DNA from: a bacterium EF100-94H03 bin56
Lineage (GTDB): Bacteria > Pseudomonadota > Alphaproteobacteria > SP197
Reading direction: 5' to 3'
NCBI GenBank assembly: GCA_002238685.1
Contig: MPMV01000015.1
Span: 1 to 64,000, forward strand
Length of the DNA stretch: 64,000 nt
The notes under the pieces were generated by a model. That model did not search any database, was not told where the DNA came from, and saw only the letters and a list, made by a program, of their open reading frames with translations. Below are positions 1 through 8,717 of the stretch, in pieces. Position 1 is the first letter of the stretch. Each line of letters begins with the position of its first letter. A program made the translations under genes and the position numbers.

Positions 1-1299
1 TACTACTGTACGCAGCCTGTCCTGTATTCGTACTTTGAACGCTGCGCGTCCGATTTCGGTCTGCGCCCTCACATCCTGTTCGAGCACGAAGTCGTCGGAG
101 CCGATTTCGACGAGGCGGACGGCGCATGGAGCGTGACGGTGCGGGACCGCGGCGGCCGCACCACCGCGTTGAAGGCCAATGCTCTCATCTGTGCGACGGG
201 ACAACTCAACCAGCCCCGGCTTCCCGATCTCGATGGCGTGGGCGCATTCGAAGGCCCGGCGTTTCACTCGGCGCGCTGGGATCCCACCCTCGATCTCTCA
301 GACAAGCGGGTGGCGGTCATCGGAACCGGCGCCAGCGCCATGCAGTTCGTGCCCGAGGTCGCCAGGCAGGCCCGCGAGGTCATCGTGTTCCAGCGCACGC
401 CACCCTGGATCTATCCCAATCCCGACTATCGCGCGAGCGTGCCGGCTGGAGAGCGCTGGCTGATCAACCACGTTCCCTTCTATGCGCGCTGGTACCATTT
501 CCTGCTGTTCTGGCTGGATGGAGAAGGTCTCTACGCGTCGGTCACGAAGGACCCCGCCTGGCCGCATCAGGAACGGTCTGTGAGCGCTGCAAACGAGGCC
601 TTGCGCAAGTTCATGGTTCGTAGCATCCGGCGCGAACTCGACGGCGACAAGGACCTGATAGCGGCGTCAATCCCGAAACACCCGCCGTGTGGCAAGCGGC
701 TCCTGGTCGACGACGGCACCTGGTATCGCACCCTGAGGCGCGACAACGTGCAGCTGATCACAGAGAAGATCGATCAGATTACGGCACACGGCGTGCGAAC
801 TGCGGACGGCGTCGAGCACCGGGCGGACGCGCTCGTCTACGCCACCGGGTTTCATGCCAGCCGGTTCCTGTGGCCCATGCGTATCCGTGGACGGGACGGA
901 TGCGATCTCCGCCGGCATTGGGGGGACGATCCGCGTGCCTACCTCGGCATCGTCGTACCGGGATATCCCAATCTCTTCTGCCTCTACGGACCCAACACCA
1001 ACATCGTCATCACCGGAAGCACCATATTCTTCTCGGAGTGCGCCATGCACTACGTCATGGGCTGCATCAGGATGCTGTTCGAAAACGGCCACCGCAATCT
1101 GGAGTGCCGCAAGGGCGTCCACGACGCCTACAACGTGATCATCGACGAGGGCAATCTGCAGGTCGCCTGGGGTGCACCGAACGTTCGCAGCTGGTACAAG
1201 AACAAGGCGGGACGCGTGACCCAGAACTGGCCGTTCAAGCTTCTTGAGTACTGGAGCCGGACCAGGACACCGAACCGCGAGCACTTTCTCTTCAATTGA
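1..1299 (+). CDS. FAD-dependent monooxygenase, Baeyer-Villiger type (5' end missing)
   Basis: The reading frame is open from base 1, so the N-terminal FAD-binding segment lies outside the window; 432 residues remain. What is left carries the type I Baeyer-Villiger fingerprint FxGxxxHxxxW (FEGPAFHSARW, coded near 250-282), the second Rossmann motif IGTGASA for NADPH (near 320), and a late ATGF motif (near 843). These are the hallmarks of flavin-containing monooxygenases that insert oxygen into ketones or oxygenate N or S atoms; the substrate cannot be told from sequence. A tRNA-Lys lies 274 bases downstream on the other strand. The family call is firm, but Baeyer-Villiger versus another group B flavoprotein monooxygenase is an inference. 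Confidence 0.9.
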   Translation, partial: YYCTQPVLYSYFERCASDFGLRPHILFEHEVVGADFDEADGAWSVTVRDRGGRTTALKANALICATGQLNQPRLPDLDGVGAFEGPAFHSARWDPTLDLSDKRVAVIGTGASAMQFVPEVARQAREVIVFQRTPPWIYPNPDYRASVPAGERWLINHVPFYARWYHFLLFWLDGEGLYASVTKDPAWPHQERSVSAANEALRKFMVRSIRRELDGDKDLIAASIPKHPPCGKRLLVDDGTWYRTLRRDNVQLITEKIDQITAHGVRTADGVEHRADALVYATGFHASRFLWPMRIRGRDGCDLRRHWGDDPRAYLGIVVPGYPNLFCLYGPNTNIVITGSTIFFSECAMHYVMGCIRMLFENGHRNLECRKGVHDAYNVIIDEGNLQVAWGAPNVRSWYKNKAGRVTQNWPFKLLEYWSRTRTPNREHFLFN

Positions 1300-1572
1300 T
1301 CGTCGCCTGGCAGTGTTCCACGCCCACTGTCGAGCGTCCTTTGCGTTTCCTGTCAGGTGCGAAAGCCTCGAGACGACACGCTCTACTGTCGGCAAGTCAA
1401 TGAGACCGAAGCGGGATGGATGTCCTCTCAAGGGGCCATCGCTGAAAGGAACACATGAACCCTGAGCGGGGAAGCAGGGTGATGCGCCCCGTCCAGCCCT
1501 GTGTGCGACGTCGTCGGGACATTCGATCGTCAATCAACGTCGCGCCCGTCGCCTGCAATCCAACGTCTGGGG

Positions 1573-1648
1573 TGGTGAGCCCGGAAGGATTCGAACCTTC
1601 GACCGCCTGATTAAAAGTCAGATGCTCTGCCAGCTGAGCTACGGGCTC
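1573..1648 (-). tRNA. tRNA-Lys (anticodon UUU)
   Basis: Read on the minus strand the cloverleaf is complete. The 7-bp acceptor stem is GAGCCCG with CGGGCTC, the D arm is GCTC/GAGC, the anticodon loop is CTTTTAA giving anticodon UUU, and the T arm GAAGG/CCTTC carries the TTCGAAT loop. The discriminator base is A and the 3' CCA is encoded. The length is 76 bases including CCA. It sits between a monooxygenase and a PhyH gene, and a promoter-like pair lies 42-70 bases upstream. Confidence 0.97.
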
Positions 1649-1689
1649 TCGCGGAAACGAAGAAAGACAAGGGGGGACGGGCGGCGGGC

Positions 1690-1718
1690 AACCTAGTGAC
1701 TGCCATGCTCCCGGTCAA
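1690..1718 (-). promoter_or_regulatory. Probable sigma-70 promoter of tRNA-Lys
   Basis: On the minus strand TTGACC (1713-1718) and TAGGTT (1690-1695) are separated by exactly 17 bases. Transcription would start near 1683, giving a 5' leader of about 35 bases before the mature tRNA. The element overlaps the possible GTG and ATG starts of the PhyH gene on the other strand. The call rests on consensus and position only. Confidence 0.5.
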
Positions 1719-2655
1719 GGTTCAGCCGTTGACCCCGGTTGTTCCTGTCGCGAAATTGCATGATGCTTGGCCCATGTCGAGCACACTTCGCACCCGGGGA
1801 GATATCGCGGGACTCAGTCAGGACCTTGATCGCTTCGGCTACTGCATGGCCGAAGGCGTGCTCGATGCCGACAGGCTTGCTCATGCCATCGCGGCAGTGG
1901 AGCGCGCCGCCGGACGTGGAAAGCAGCACGCGGCGGATGCCGATGAATGGCGGCGTGCCGGCGACGAGTGGGTGGTCCTTGTTGCCGGCGAATGCGGTCT
2001 CGACGACATGGCGCGGCATCCCCTCTCCCTTGCCTTGGCCCGCCATCTGCTCGGCGAGCGCATCATGCTCTCAGGCTACACAGCACACGTCATTCACCCG
2101 GGCAATGAGGAAATGGATCTTCATACCGACCAGTGGTGGCTGCCCCGCGCCGTGTGCCCGGAGGAACCGCCGCACCGCCCGGGCGCCATTACACGCGCCG
2201 TGCCCCGCTACGGACCACCGACGGCCTCCCGCCACCCGATCAATCCCGCCGTGGTCATCAATGTCATGTGGGCGATCAGCGATTTCACACGGGCCAACGG
2301 CTGCACGCGCCTGGTTCCCGGCAGCCATCTTTCCGGCTGCGAACCGGACCCGGAGAGAACATTCGCAACCGTGCACGCGGAAGTTCCGGCCGGCAGCGTG
2401 GTCATGTGGGATGCCCGCACATGGCATGGCTCGGGCCGCAACACGACGGATGCCAGCCGCATCGGCGTGAGCATCACATACTGTGGACCACAGTTCCGGC
2501 AGCTGCAGAACCATACCCTGGCCGTCCGGCCCGAGACCCACGCATCGCTTGACGACACCATGCGGACCCTGCTGGGTTTTCGCCTCTTCTCGAGCTACGG
2601 CGCCACTGATGACGATGAGGCCACATTCGCCCGACCCGGTTACGAGCGGCCCTGA
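1696..2655 (+). CDS. Phytanoyl-CoA dioxygenase (PhyH) family protein
   Basis: This is a putative Fe(II)/2-oxoglutarate-dependent dioxygenase of the PhyH family. The iron ligands are visible as HTD (DLHTDQWW, coded near 2120) and a distal His in RTWHGSGRN (near 2420), with a following Arg in RIGVS that would hold 2-oxoglutarate. The longest frame begins with GTG at 1696 (319 residues), but ATG at 1705 and ATG at 1774 are equally possible. None has a clear ribosome binding site, and the first two overlap the tRNA-Lys promoter, so the 1774 start is attractive. Its substrate is unknown; PhyH enzymes hydroxylate lipids, amino-acid derivatives and osmolytes. It ends 18 bases from tgt, which runs the other way. 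Confidence 0.85.
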   Translation: MTAMLPVKVQPLTPVVPVAKLHDAWPMSSTLRTRGDIAGLSQDLDRFGYCMAEGVLDADRLAHAIAAVERAAGRGKQHAADADEWRRAGDEWVVLVAGECGLDDMARHPLSLALARHLLGERIMLSGYTAHVIHPGNEEMDLHTDQWWLPRAVCPEEPPHRPGAITRAVPRYGPPTASRHPINPAVVINVMWAISDFTRANGCTRLVPGSHLSGCEPDPERTFATVHAEVPAGSVVMWDARTWHGSGRNTTDASRIGVSITYCGPQFRQLQNHTLAVRPETHASLDDTMRTLLGFRLFSSYGATDDDEATFARPGYERP

Positions 2656-2673
2656 ACGGCGCCGAACCGCCCC

Positions 2674-3774
2674 TCATTGATCATCCGGTCGTCCGGTCCA
2701 GGCCAACTGGTCAAGGGTTCCCTTCTCGATGGCCTGGCGGATTTCGCCCATGAGATCCTGATAGCGGGTGATGTTGTGGAGTGACAGCAGGATCGGACCC
2801 AGCATCTCGCCGCAGCGGAACAGGTGGTGCAGATAGGCTCTCGAATGGTTCCGGCACGCCGGACAGCGGCAGTCAGCTTCGAGCGGCTGCGGGTCATCGC
2901 GATGCCGGGCATTCCGGATATTGAGTGTTCCATGTCTGAGGAAGGCCTGGCCTGTTCTTCCGGAACGGCTGGGGAGCACACAGTCGAACATGTCGATACC
3001 GCGGGCCACTGCGCCAATGATGTCGTCCGGGCGGCCCACTCCCATCAGATAACGCGGTTTGTCTGACGGCAGATGGTCCACCACAAGGTCCAGGACACGG
3101 AACATTTCCTGCTGTCCTTCTCCCACAGCCAGACCGCCGACAGCGTAGCCCTCGAATCCGATGGACCGCAGTGCGCGGGCGCTGGCAAGGCGCAGATCAT
3201 CGTGCACGCCTCCCTGCACGATGCCGAAGAGTCCGTAGCCATCCCGGGGACGAAACGCAGTCCTGCAGCGCTCGGCCCAGCGCATGGAGCGTTCCATCGA
3301 TTTCAGCGCCCTTTCGTGCGTGGCCGGATGTTCGGTGCATTCATCGAGAACCATGGTGACGGTCGAATCGAGACAGTCCTGGATTTCCACCGAGCGTTCC
3401 GGCGTGAGTTCGTGGCGACTGCCGTCAACATGGCTGCGGAAAACCGCTCCCTCCTCAGTGACCTTGCTCAGGCCCTTGAGCGAAAAAATCTGGAAGCCAC
3501 CACTGTCGGTCAGGACGGGCCCCGGCCAGTTCATGAACTGCCTCAGTCCGCCCAGACCCCGTATTCTTCCGGCTCCCGGACGCAGCATGAGATGATAGGT
3601 GTTGCCAAGGAGCATGGAGACTCCGGCTTCCCGCAGATGACCGGTCATCACGCCCTTGACGGTTGCGGCCGTGCCCACCGGCATGAACACGGGCGTGTGC
3701 ACTTCGCCGTGTGCGGTAAGGAGGACGCCGGTACGCGCCCGTCCGCAGGTTGCCCGGCGGCGCCAGTTCAGCAC
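2674..3774 (-). CDS. tgt: Queuine tRNA-ribosyltransferase
   Basis: Tgt exchanges guanine-34 of GUN-anticodon tRNAs for preQ1, the base-exchange step of queuosine synthesis. The protein has 366 residues, typical for the bacterial enzyme. Key residues are visible: the DSGGFQ motif with the catalytic Asp near 90, the FDCVLPSR motif with the second Asp near 264, and the zinc site C-x-C-x2-C-x25-H (Cys 302, 304, 307 and His 333). I place the start at GTG 3774, because the frame upstream of it has no family similarity and this codon overlaps the queA stop by seven bases (CGTGCTGA), which implies translational coupling. It is the last gene of the coaD-queA-tgt run. Confidence 0.97.
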   Translation of the reverse strand: MLNWRRRATCGRARTGVLLTAHGEVHTPVFMPVGTAATVKGVMTGHLREAGVSMLLGNTYHLMLRPGAGRIRGLGGLRQFMNWPGPVLTDSGGFQIFSLKGLSKVTEEGAVFRSHVDGSRHELTPERSVEIQDCLDSTVTMVLDECTEHPATHERALKSMERSMRWAERCRTAFRPRDGYGLFGIVQGGVHDDLRLASARALRSIGFEGYAVGGLAVGEGQQEMFRVLDLVVDHLPSDKPRYLMGVGRPDDIIGAVARGIDMFDCVLPSRSGRTGQAFLRHGTLNIRNARHRDDPQPLEADCRCPACRNHSRAYLHHLFRCGEMLGPILLSLHNITRYQDLMGEIRQAIEKGTLDQLAWTGRPDDQ

Positions 3775-4805
3775 GGTCGCTCGCTGGCAAGCAGGCAGGC
3801 ATCGCCGTAACTGTAGAAACGGTAGCCCCTGGCGATGGCTTCGCAGTAGGCCCGCTTCATGATGCCGGTGCCGAGAAAAGCGCACACGAGCATGAAGAGC
3901 GTCGAACGCGGAAGGTGAAAGTTGGTGATCAGGGCATCGATGGCACGAAACCGGTGGCCCGGCGTGATGAAGAGAGTGGTGTCTCCCCGGTACGGGTGCA
4001 CGACGCCGGAGTCATCGACCGCGCTCTCGAGAAGGCGCACGGTGGTCGTGCCGACAGCAATGATGCGCCCGCCGGACTGGCGCACGGCATTGATCCGGGC
4101 TGCCGCCTTCGGGGAAATCTCTCCCCACTCCCCCTGCATCTCGTGATCCCGGGTCATGTCCGTGCGGACCGGCATGAAGGTGCCGGGGCCGACATGGAGC
4201 GTGAGGGAAACACGACCGATTCCCGCTGCGGCGAGGGCCTCGAGCAGCCGTTCCGTAAAGTGAAGCCCGGCGGTCGGGGCCGCGATGGCGCCGGCATTGA
4301 GGGCGAATATGGTCTGATAGTCGCTGTGGTCGCGCTCATCGGCATGGCGCCGGATGTAGGGCGGCAGCGGCATCGCGCCGTGGCATTCGAGATGGGCCAG
4401 GAACTCCTCTCTGGTCATGTCCACATCGAGAATGACGGCCCCGTTCGCCTCCCTGGAGACGACAGCGGCGGCAAGATCACCGGGCAACGAGATACTCTGC
4501 CCCGGTTTGAGCTTGCGGGCCGGGCGGGCGAGAACCCGCCACAGGCGGCCGCCTTCACAGCCCACGGCGGTCACCTCGACAGCGGCGCCGGCACTCTGCC
4601 CATTCATCCGGACGGGCACGACCCGGGTATCGTTGACCACCAGAATGTCGCCCGGTTCGAGCAACCGGGGGAGGTCCGCGAAAGCGTGATGGGTCCGCAC
4701 ACCTGCACCATCCACACACAGAAGACGCGCCGCATCGCGAGGTTCCGCCGGGCGTGTCGCGATCCTGTCGGCAGGAAGTTCGAAGTCGAAGGTATCGACC
4801 CGCAT
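3768..4805 (-). CDS. queA: S-adenosylmethionine:tRNA ribosyltransferase-isomerase
   Basis: QueA transfers and isomerises the ribosyl group of S-adenosylmethionine onto preQ1-34 in tRNA to give epoxyqueuosine, the step after Tgt. The 345-residue protein starts with the family N-terminus ([15 protein letters not shown]) and holds the [14 protein letters not shown] and [12 protein letters not shown] motifs. ATG 4805 is chosen because GAGGA sits six bases upstream; a TTG nine bases further out is less likely. The binding site overlaps the coaD stop codon five bases away, and the 3' end overlaps tgt, so the three genes form one transcription unit. Confidence 0.97.
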   Translation of the reverse strand: MRVDTFDFELPADRIATRPAEPRDAARLLCVDGAGVRTHHAFADLPRLLEPGDILVVNDTRVVPVRMNGQSAGAAVEVTAVGCEGGRLWRVLARPARKLKPGQSISLPGDLAAAVVSREANGAVILDVDMTREEFLAHLECHGAMPLPPYIRRHADERDHSDYQTIFALNAGAIAAPTAGLHFTERLLEALAAAGIGRVSLTLHVGPGTFMPVRTDMTRDHEMQGEWGEISPKAAARINAVRQSGGRIIAVGTTTVRLLESAVDDSGVVHPYRGDTTLFITPGHRFRAIDALITNFHLPRSTLFMLVCAFLGTGIMKRAYCEAIARGYRFYSYGDACLLASERPC

Positions 4806-4810
4806 CGTCC

Positions 4811-5314
4811 TCAAGAGATGGCCCTGGAAAGCCGCCGGGCCACGCGTTCGGGAACGAAGCTCGCGAAGTCGCCCCCCAGCAACGCCACCTCCTTGACCAG
4901 GCGCGATGAAATGAACGTGTGACGCTCCGAAGCCATGAGAAACACCGTTTCAACGTCGGGTTCCATGCGGGCGTTCATGCCCGCCATCTGGAACTCGTAG
5001 TCGAAATCGCTGACAGCACGCAATCCGCGGATAATCACACCGGCGCCACACTCCTTGGCAAATGCCACCAGAAGGCCGTTGATGGGACGCACATCGATGC
5101 TCGCAAGTCCCGACGCATCCGTCAGATCCGACAGTTCCCTCTCGAGCATCTCCACGCGTTCGTCGTAACCGAACAGGGGATTCTTGCCGGTGTTGACTGC
5201 CACGCCCACGATGAGCCTGTCCACCAGCGTGCGTGCCCTGGAAATGACATCGATATGCCCGTTGGTCACGGGATCGAACGATCCCGGATAGACACCAACC
5301 CTGTTCGAGTTCAT
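4811..5314 (-). CDS. coaD: Phosphopantetheine adenylyltransferase
   Basis: CoaD makes dephospho-CoA from 4'-phosphopantetheine and ATP, the fourth step of coenzyme A synthesis. The 167-residue protein has the nucleotidyltransferase TNGH motif near residue 18 (PGSFDPVTNGHID) and the C-terminal ISSRLVKE motif that binds ATP phosphates. ATG 5314 follows GGAAGG by a good spacing; the TTG just upstream is a poorer choice. It lies between gyrA (29 bases upstream) and queA (5 bases downstream), a common alphaproteobacterial order. Confidence 0.97.
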   Translation of the reverse strand: MNSNRVGVYPGSFDPVTNGHIDVISRARTLVDRLIVGVAVNTGKNPLFGYDERVEMLERELSDLTDASGLASIDVRPINGLLVAFAKECGAGVIIRGLRAVSDFDYEFQMAGMNARMEPDVETVFLMASERHTFISSRLVKEVALLGGDFASFVPERVARRLSRAIS

Positions 5315-5343
5315 CAAACCTTCCCCGGATCCCCCCTTACGCG

Positions 5344-8043
5344 TCAGGGGTCCCCGTTGTCTTCTTCCTTGACCAGCGCCACCGATACCACTTTCGTGCC
5401 TTCGGTAACACGGAAGAGATGCACGCCACGGGTGTTGCGCCCGGCAATGCGTATCTCGTTGACCGGGCTGCGGATCAACTGGCCACTGTCGGAGACGAGC
5501 ACGATCTGGTCACTGTCGACAACCGGAAAGGAGGCGACGACTTCGGCGCGATTCAACTCCTCGCCACGATCGAGTCCCATGTTGACTATTCCCTGCCCGC
5601 CCCGCCCCGTGACGCGGTACTCGTAGGCCGAACTGCGCTTGCCAAGGCCGTCATCGGCCACGGTAAGGAGATACTGTTCCCTGCGGCGCAGTTCTTCGTA
5701 TACGTCGTCGGCGATGCCTGGCACGTCGTCCGTCTCTTCCTGATCGGAACGCCGTTCGAGCCCAGCCCGTCTCAGGTAGGCCGCCCTGACATCCGGGTTG
5801 ATGTCGATGTGATCGAGGACCGTCATGTCGATGACGGTGTCACCGTCTCCAAGACGGATTCCCCTCACTCCCGTGGATGTACGCCCGGCGAATGTACGGA
5901 TGGCGTCGACGGAGAAACGGATGGCGCGTCCCTGGCGGGTGAACAGCAGGATATCCTGATCCTCGCGGCAAGTCTTGACGCCAATCAGCCGCTCGCCTTC
6001 CTCCAGTTTCATGGCGATGAGACCATTCTTTCGGATGTTGGCAAAGTCCGACAGCCGGTTGCGTCGTATCGTGCCCTGCGCCGTCGCGAACACCACGTGC
6101 AGGTCGTCCCAGCTTTCTTCGTCAATCGGCATGGGCATGACCGCCGAGATCGTCTCGCCGTCATCCAGGGGCAACAGGTTGACAAAGGCCTTTCCGCGCG
6201 CCTGCGGCGTTGCCATGGGCAGGCGGTAGGTCTTCAGACGGAAAACAAGGCCGGAGGTGGCAAAAAACAGGACCCAGGCGTGGGTGTTGACCACAAACAC
6301 CTGGTTGACGACGTCCTCGTCGCGGATGGACATGCCGCTGCGCCCCTTGCCACCGCGCCTCTGTGCCCGGTAGTCGGCCAGCGGCACCCGTTTGACGTAG
6401 CCGTTGAGACTGACGGTGACGACCATGTCCTCCGGCTGGATCAGGTCCTCGTCGGTCCTGTCGAACACCTCCTCGCCAAGTTCGGTGCGCCGTTCATTGG
6501 CGAACTCGTCACGCAATGTGACGAGTTCGCCGCGAATGAGTTCCATCAGGCGTTCCCGCGACGCCAGAATGGCAAGATGGCCTTCAATTTTCTCCGCCAA
6601 CCCCTTGAGTTCGGTGATGATCTTATCCCTCTCCAGGCCGGTCAGCCGCTGCAGACGCAATTCCAGAATGGCGCGCGCCTGTTCGAGGGAGAGACGATAG
6701 ACACCGTCTTCGCGCAACCGGGCGAGGGACTCGGCACCCTCGACGAGTCCGAGCACCGGTTCGACCACCGCCGCGCGCCAGGTCCTCGCCATCAGCTGTG
6801 CACGCGCATCCTCCGGACTGTCGGCATTGCGGATGAGGGCCACCACCTCGTCGACTTCCGTCACGGCAATGGCAAGACCGATCAGCTGGTGGGCACGCTC
6901 CTGCATGCGCGAAAGTTCATGACGCAACCGCCGGGTGACCACCTCTTCGCGGAAACGGATGAACCGCGAAATGATGTCGAGGAGCGACATCTGGCGGGGT
7001 TGCCCTGCCTCGTCGAGAGCCAGCATGTTGACCGCAAAGACGATCTGAAGCGGTGTGTAGTGCCACAGTTGGTTGAGCACGACATCGGACATCGCATCGC
7101 GCTTGAGTTCGATCACCACCCGGACACCGTGACGGTCACTCTCGTCGCGCAGTTCGTGAATCCCTTCCACGCGCTTGTCTCGGACCAGTTCGGAGATGCG
7201 TTCAATCAACCGCGCCTTGTTCACCTGATAGGGGACTTCGGTAACGATGATCGCCTCGCGGCCCTTGCGCACTTCCTCGATGTGAGTGCGGGCACGCACG
7301 ATGACCCGCCCCTTCCCCGAAAGGTAGGCATCCCGCGCGCCGGCCTGTCCCATGACCATCCCCCCGGTGGGGAAGTCGGGGCACGGCACGTATCGCAGGA
7401 GTTCGCCCGCACTTATCGATGGATCATCGATGAGTGCGCAGCATGCATCAATCACCTCACCCAGATTGTGAGGCGGGATGTTGGTGGCCATGCCGACTGC
7501 GATACCGGTGCTGCCGTTGACGATGAGGTTGGGGAAACAGGCCGGCAGCACCACCGGTTCCCTCTCGCTGCCATCGTAGTTGTCACGAAAATCCACCGTG
7601 TCGTGGTCGATGTCGGAGAGCAGGCTGAACGCGATGCGGGCAAGTCGTGCTTCGGTGTAGCGCATGGCGGCCGGCGGATCCGCATCCATCGAACCGAAGT
7701 TCCCCTGACCATCGACAAGCGGCGAACGCATGGTGAAGGTCTGCGCCATCCTCACCATGGCGTCGTAGATCGCACTGTCGCCGTGGGGATGGTAACGGGC
7801 CATCACGTCGCCGACGATGCGGGCGGACTTGCGGAAGGGACGATCGGCCGTGTAGCCGGCCTCGCCCATCGCATAGAGAATGCGACGCTGGACCGGCTTG
7901 AGGCCATCGCGGACATCGGGAAGCGCCCGCGACACGATCACGCTCATGGCGTAATCGAGGTAGCTCCTGCGCAGTTCGTCCTCGATTGAAACCGGCGCGA
8001 TGGCATCCGAAGAAACCGGATCGGTCACGTCACTTCCCGCCAT
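5344..8043 (-). CDS. gyrA: DNA gyrase subunit A
   Basis: This is the A subunit of gyrase, the type IIA topoisomerase that introduces negative supercoils. It has 899 residues, near the usual length. Visible features are the catalytic tyrosine at 129 (AMRYTE), the GyrA box QRRGGKG in the C-terminal wrapping domain, and the quinolone region [10 protein letters not shown]. In that region Ser-90 and Asp-94, the positions equivalent to E. coli 83 and 87, keep the susceptible-type residues. No clear ribosome binding site precedes ATG 8043. The gene lies 40 bases after ssb and 29 bases before coaD, so it is probably part of the same minus-strand operon. Confidence 0.98.
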   Translation of the reverse strand: MAGSDVTDPVSSDAIAPVSIEDELRRSYLDYAMSVIVSRALPDVRDGLKPVQRRILYAMGEAGYTADRPFRKSARIVGDVMARYHPHGDSAIYDAMVRMAQTFTMRSPLVDGQGNFGSMDADPPAAMRYTEARLARIAFSLLSDIDHDTVDFRDNYDGSEREPVVLPACFPNLIVNGSTGIAVGMATNIPPHNLGEVIDACCALIDDPSISAGELLRYVPCPDFPTGGMVMGQAGARDAYLSGKGRVIVRARTHIEEVRKGREAIIVTEVPYQVNKARLIERISELVRDKRVEGIHELRDESDRHGVRVVIELKRDAMSDVVLNQLWHYTPLQIVFAVNMLALDEAGQPRQMSLLDIISRFIRFREEVVTRRLRHELSRMQERAHQLIGLAIAVTEVDEVVALIRNADSPEDARAQLMARTWRAAVVEPVLGLVEGAESLARLREDGVYRLSLEQARAILELRLQRLTGLERDKIITELKGLAEKIEGHLAILASRERLMELIRGELVTLRDEFANERRTELGEEVFDRTDEDLIQPEDMVVTVSLNGYVKRVPLADYRAQRRGGKGRSGMSIRDEDVVNQVFVVNTHAWVLFFATSGLVFRLKTYRLPMATPQARGKAFVNLLPLDDGETISAVMPMPIDEESWDDLHVVFATAQGTIRRNRLSDFANIRKNGLIAMKLEEGERLIGVKTCREDQDILLFTRQGRAIRFSVDAIRTFAGRTSTGVRGIRLGDGDTVIDMTVLDHIDINPDVRAAYLRRAGLERRSDQEETDDVPGIADDVYEELRRREQYLLTVADDGLGKRSSAYEYRVTGRGGQGIVNMGLDRGEELNRAEVVASFPVVDSDQIVLVSDSGQLIRSPVNEIRIAGRNTRGVHLFRVTEGTKVVSVALVKEEDNGDP

Positions 8044-8083
8044 GCGTTATCGACTGGCCGCAGGTGTCTCCCCGGCACGGCGC

Positions 8084-8557
8084 TCAGAAGGGGATTCCGT
8101 CGTCAAAGTCCGATGAATCCCTGTCGGAGACCGTCTGGCCGGAATCCTCGCCCTCGCTCCACGGTACCTGCTGCGGGTCGCCACCGTCCATGCGTGGCGC
8201 CCCCCCTCCCCGACTGTCGAGCATGACCATGGTGCCACCAAAGCCCCGCACCACGACTTCCGTCGTATAGCGTTCCTGGCCGCTCTGGTCCTGCCACTTG
8301 CGGGTCTGCAACTCACCTTCAATGTAGATTTTCGAACCCTTCCTCAGATAGCGTTCTGCGACCTCCGCCGTCTTGCCGAAAATGGCCACCCGGTGCCACT
8401 CGGTGCGTTCCCTCTTCTCACCCGTCTGCCGGTCGTTCCAGGTCTTGCTGGTGGCAAGCGACAGATTGGCGACGGCGTCTCCCGACGTCATCCGGCGGAT
8501 CTCCGGATCACGACCGAGGTTGCCCACCAATATGACCTTGTTGACACTTCCTGCCAT
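8084..8557 (-). CDS. ssb: Single-stranded DNA-binding protein
   Basis: SSB coats single-stranded DNA during replication, repair and recombination. The 157-residue protein has the N-terminal OB fold ([16 protein letters not shown], then [11 protein letters not shown] and YIEGEL) followed by a Gly- and Asp-rich linker. It ends in the acidic tip DDGIPF that recruits partner proteins. ATG 8557 is preceded by GGAG at seven bases. The frame stays open upstream, but that part has no similarity to SSB. It is divergent from uvrA, the usual arrangement; I found no GTTC-N7-GTTC LexA box in the 160 bases between them. Confidence 0.97.
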   Translation of the reverse strand: MAGSVNKVILVGNLGRDPEIRRMTSGDAVANLSLATSKTWNDRQTGEKRERTEWHRVAIFGKTAEVAERYLRKGSKIYIEGELQTRKWQDQSGQERYTTEVVVRGFGGTMVMLDSRGGGAPRMDGGDPQQVPWSEGEDSGQTVSDRDSSDFDDGIPF

Positions 8558-8717
8558 CTGGCATCTCCACATGAATGACCGGTGAATTGAGTGTATCCTT
8601 GAGCATATCAGGGGTTTGCCGACGGCGCATGAAGAACTGCACCGCCTATCCACAGACGGCACCCTTGCCAGACAAAGCCCCTCCCCATTATGAAGGTTGG
8701 AGCGATACGGAACCACC

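Noticed and set aside
5419..7989. 856-codon open frame antisense to gyrA
   Set aside because: It is the mirror of a well-supported gyrA reading; its composition (rich in His, Asp and Gly) is the usual antisense artefact in GC-rich DNA.
8558..8717. SOS (LexA) box between ssb and uvrA
   Set aside because: I looked for GTTC-N7-GTTC and GAAC-N7-GAAC and found neither; a diverged box cannot be excluded by eye.
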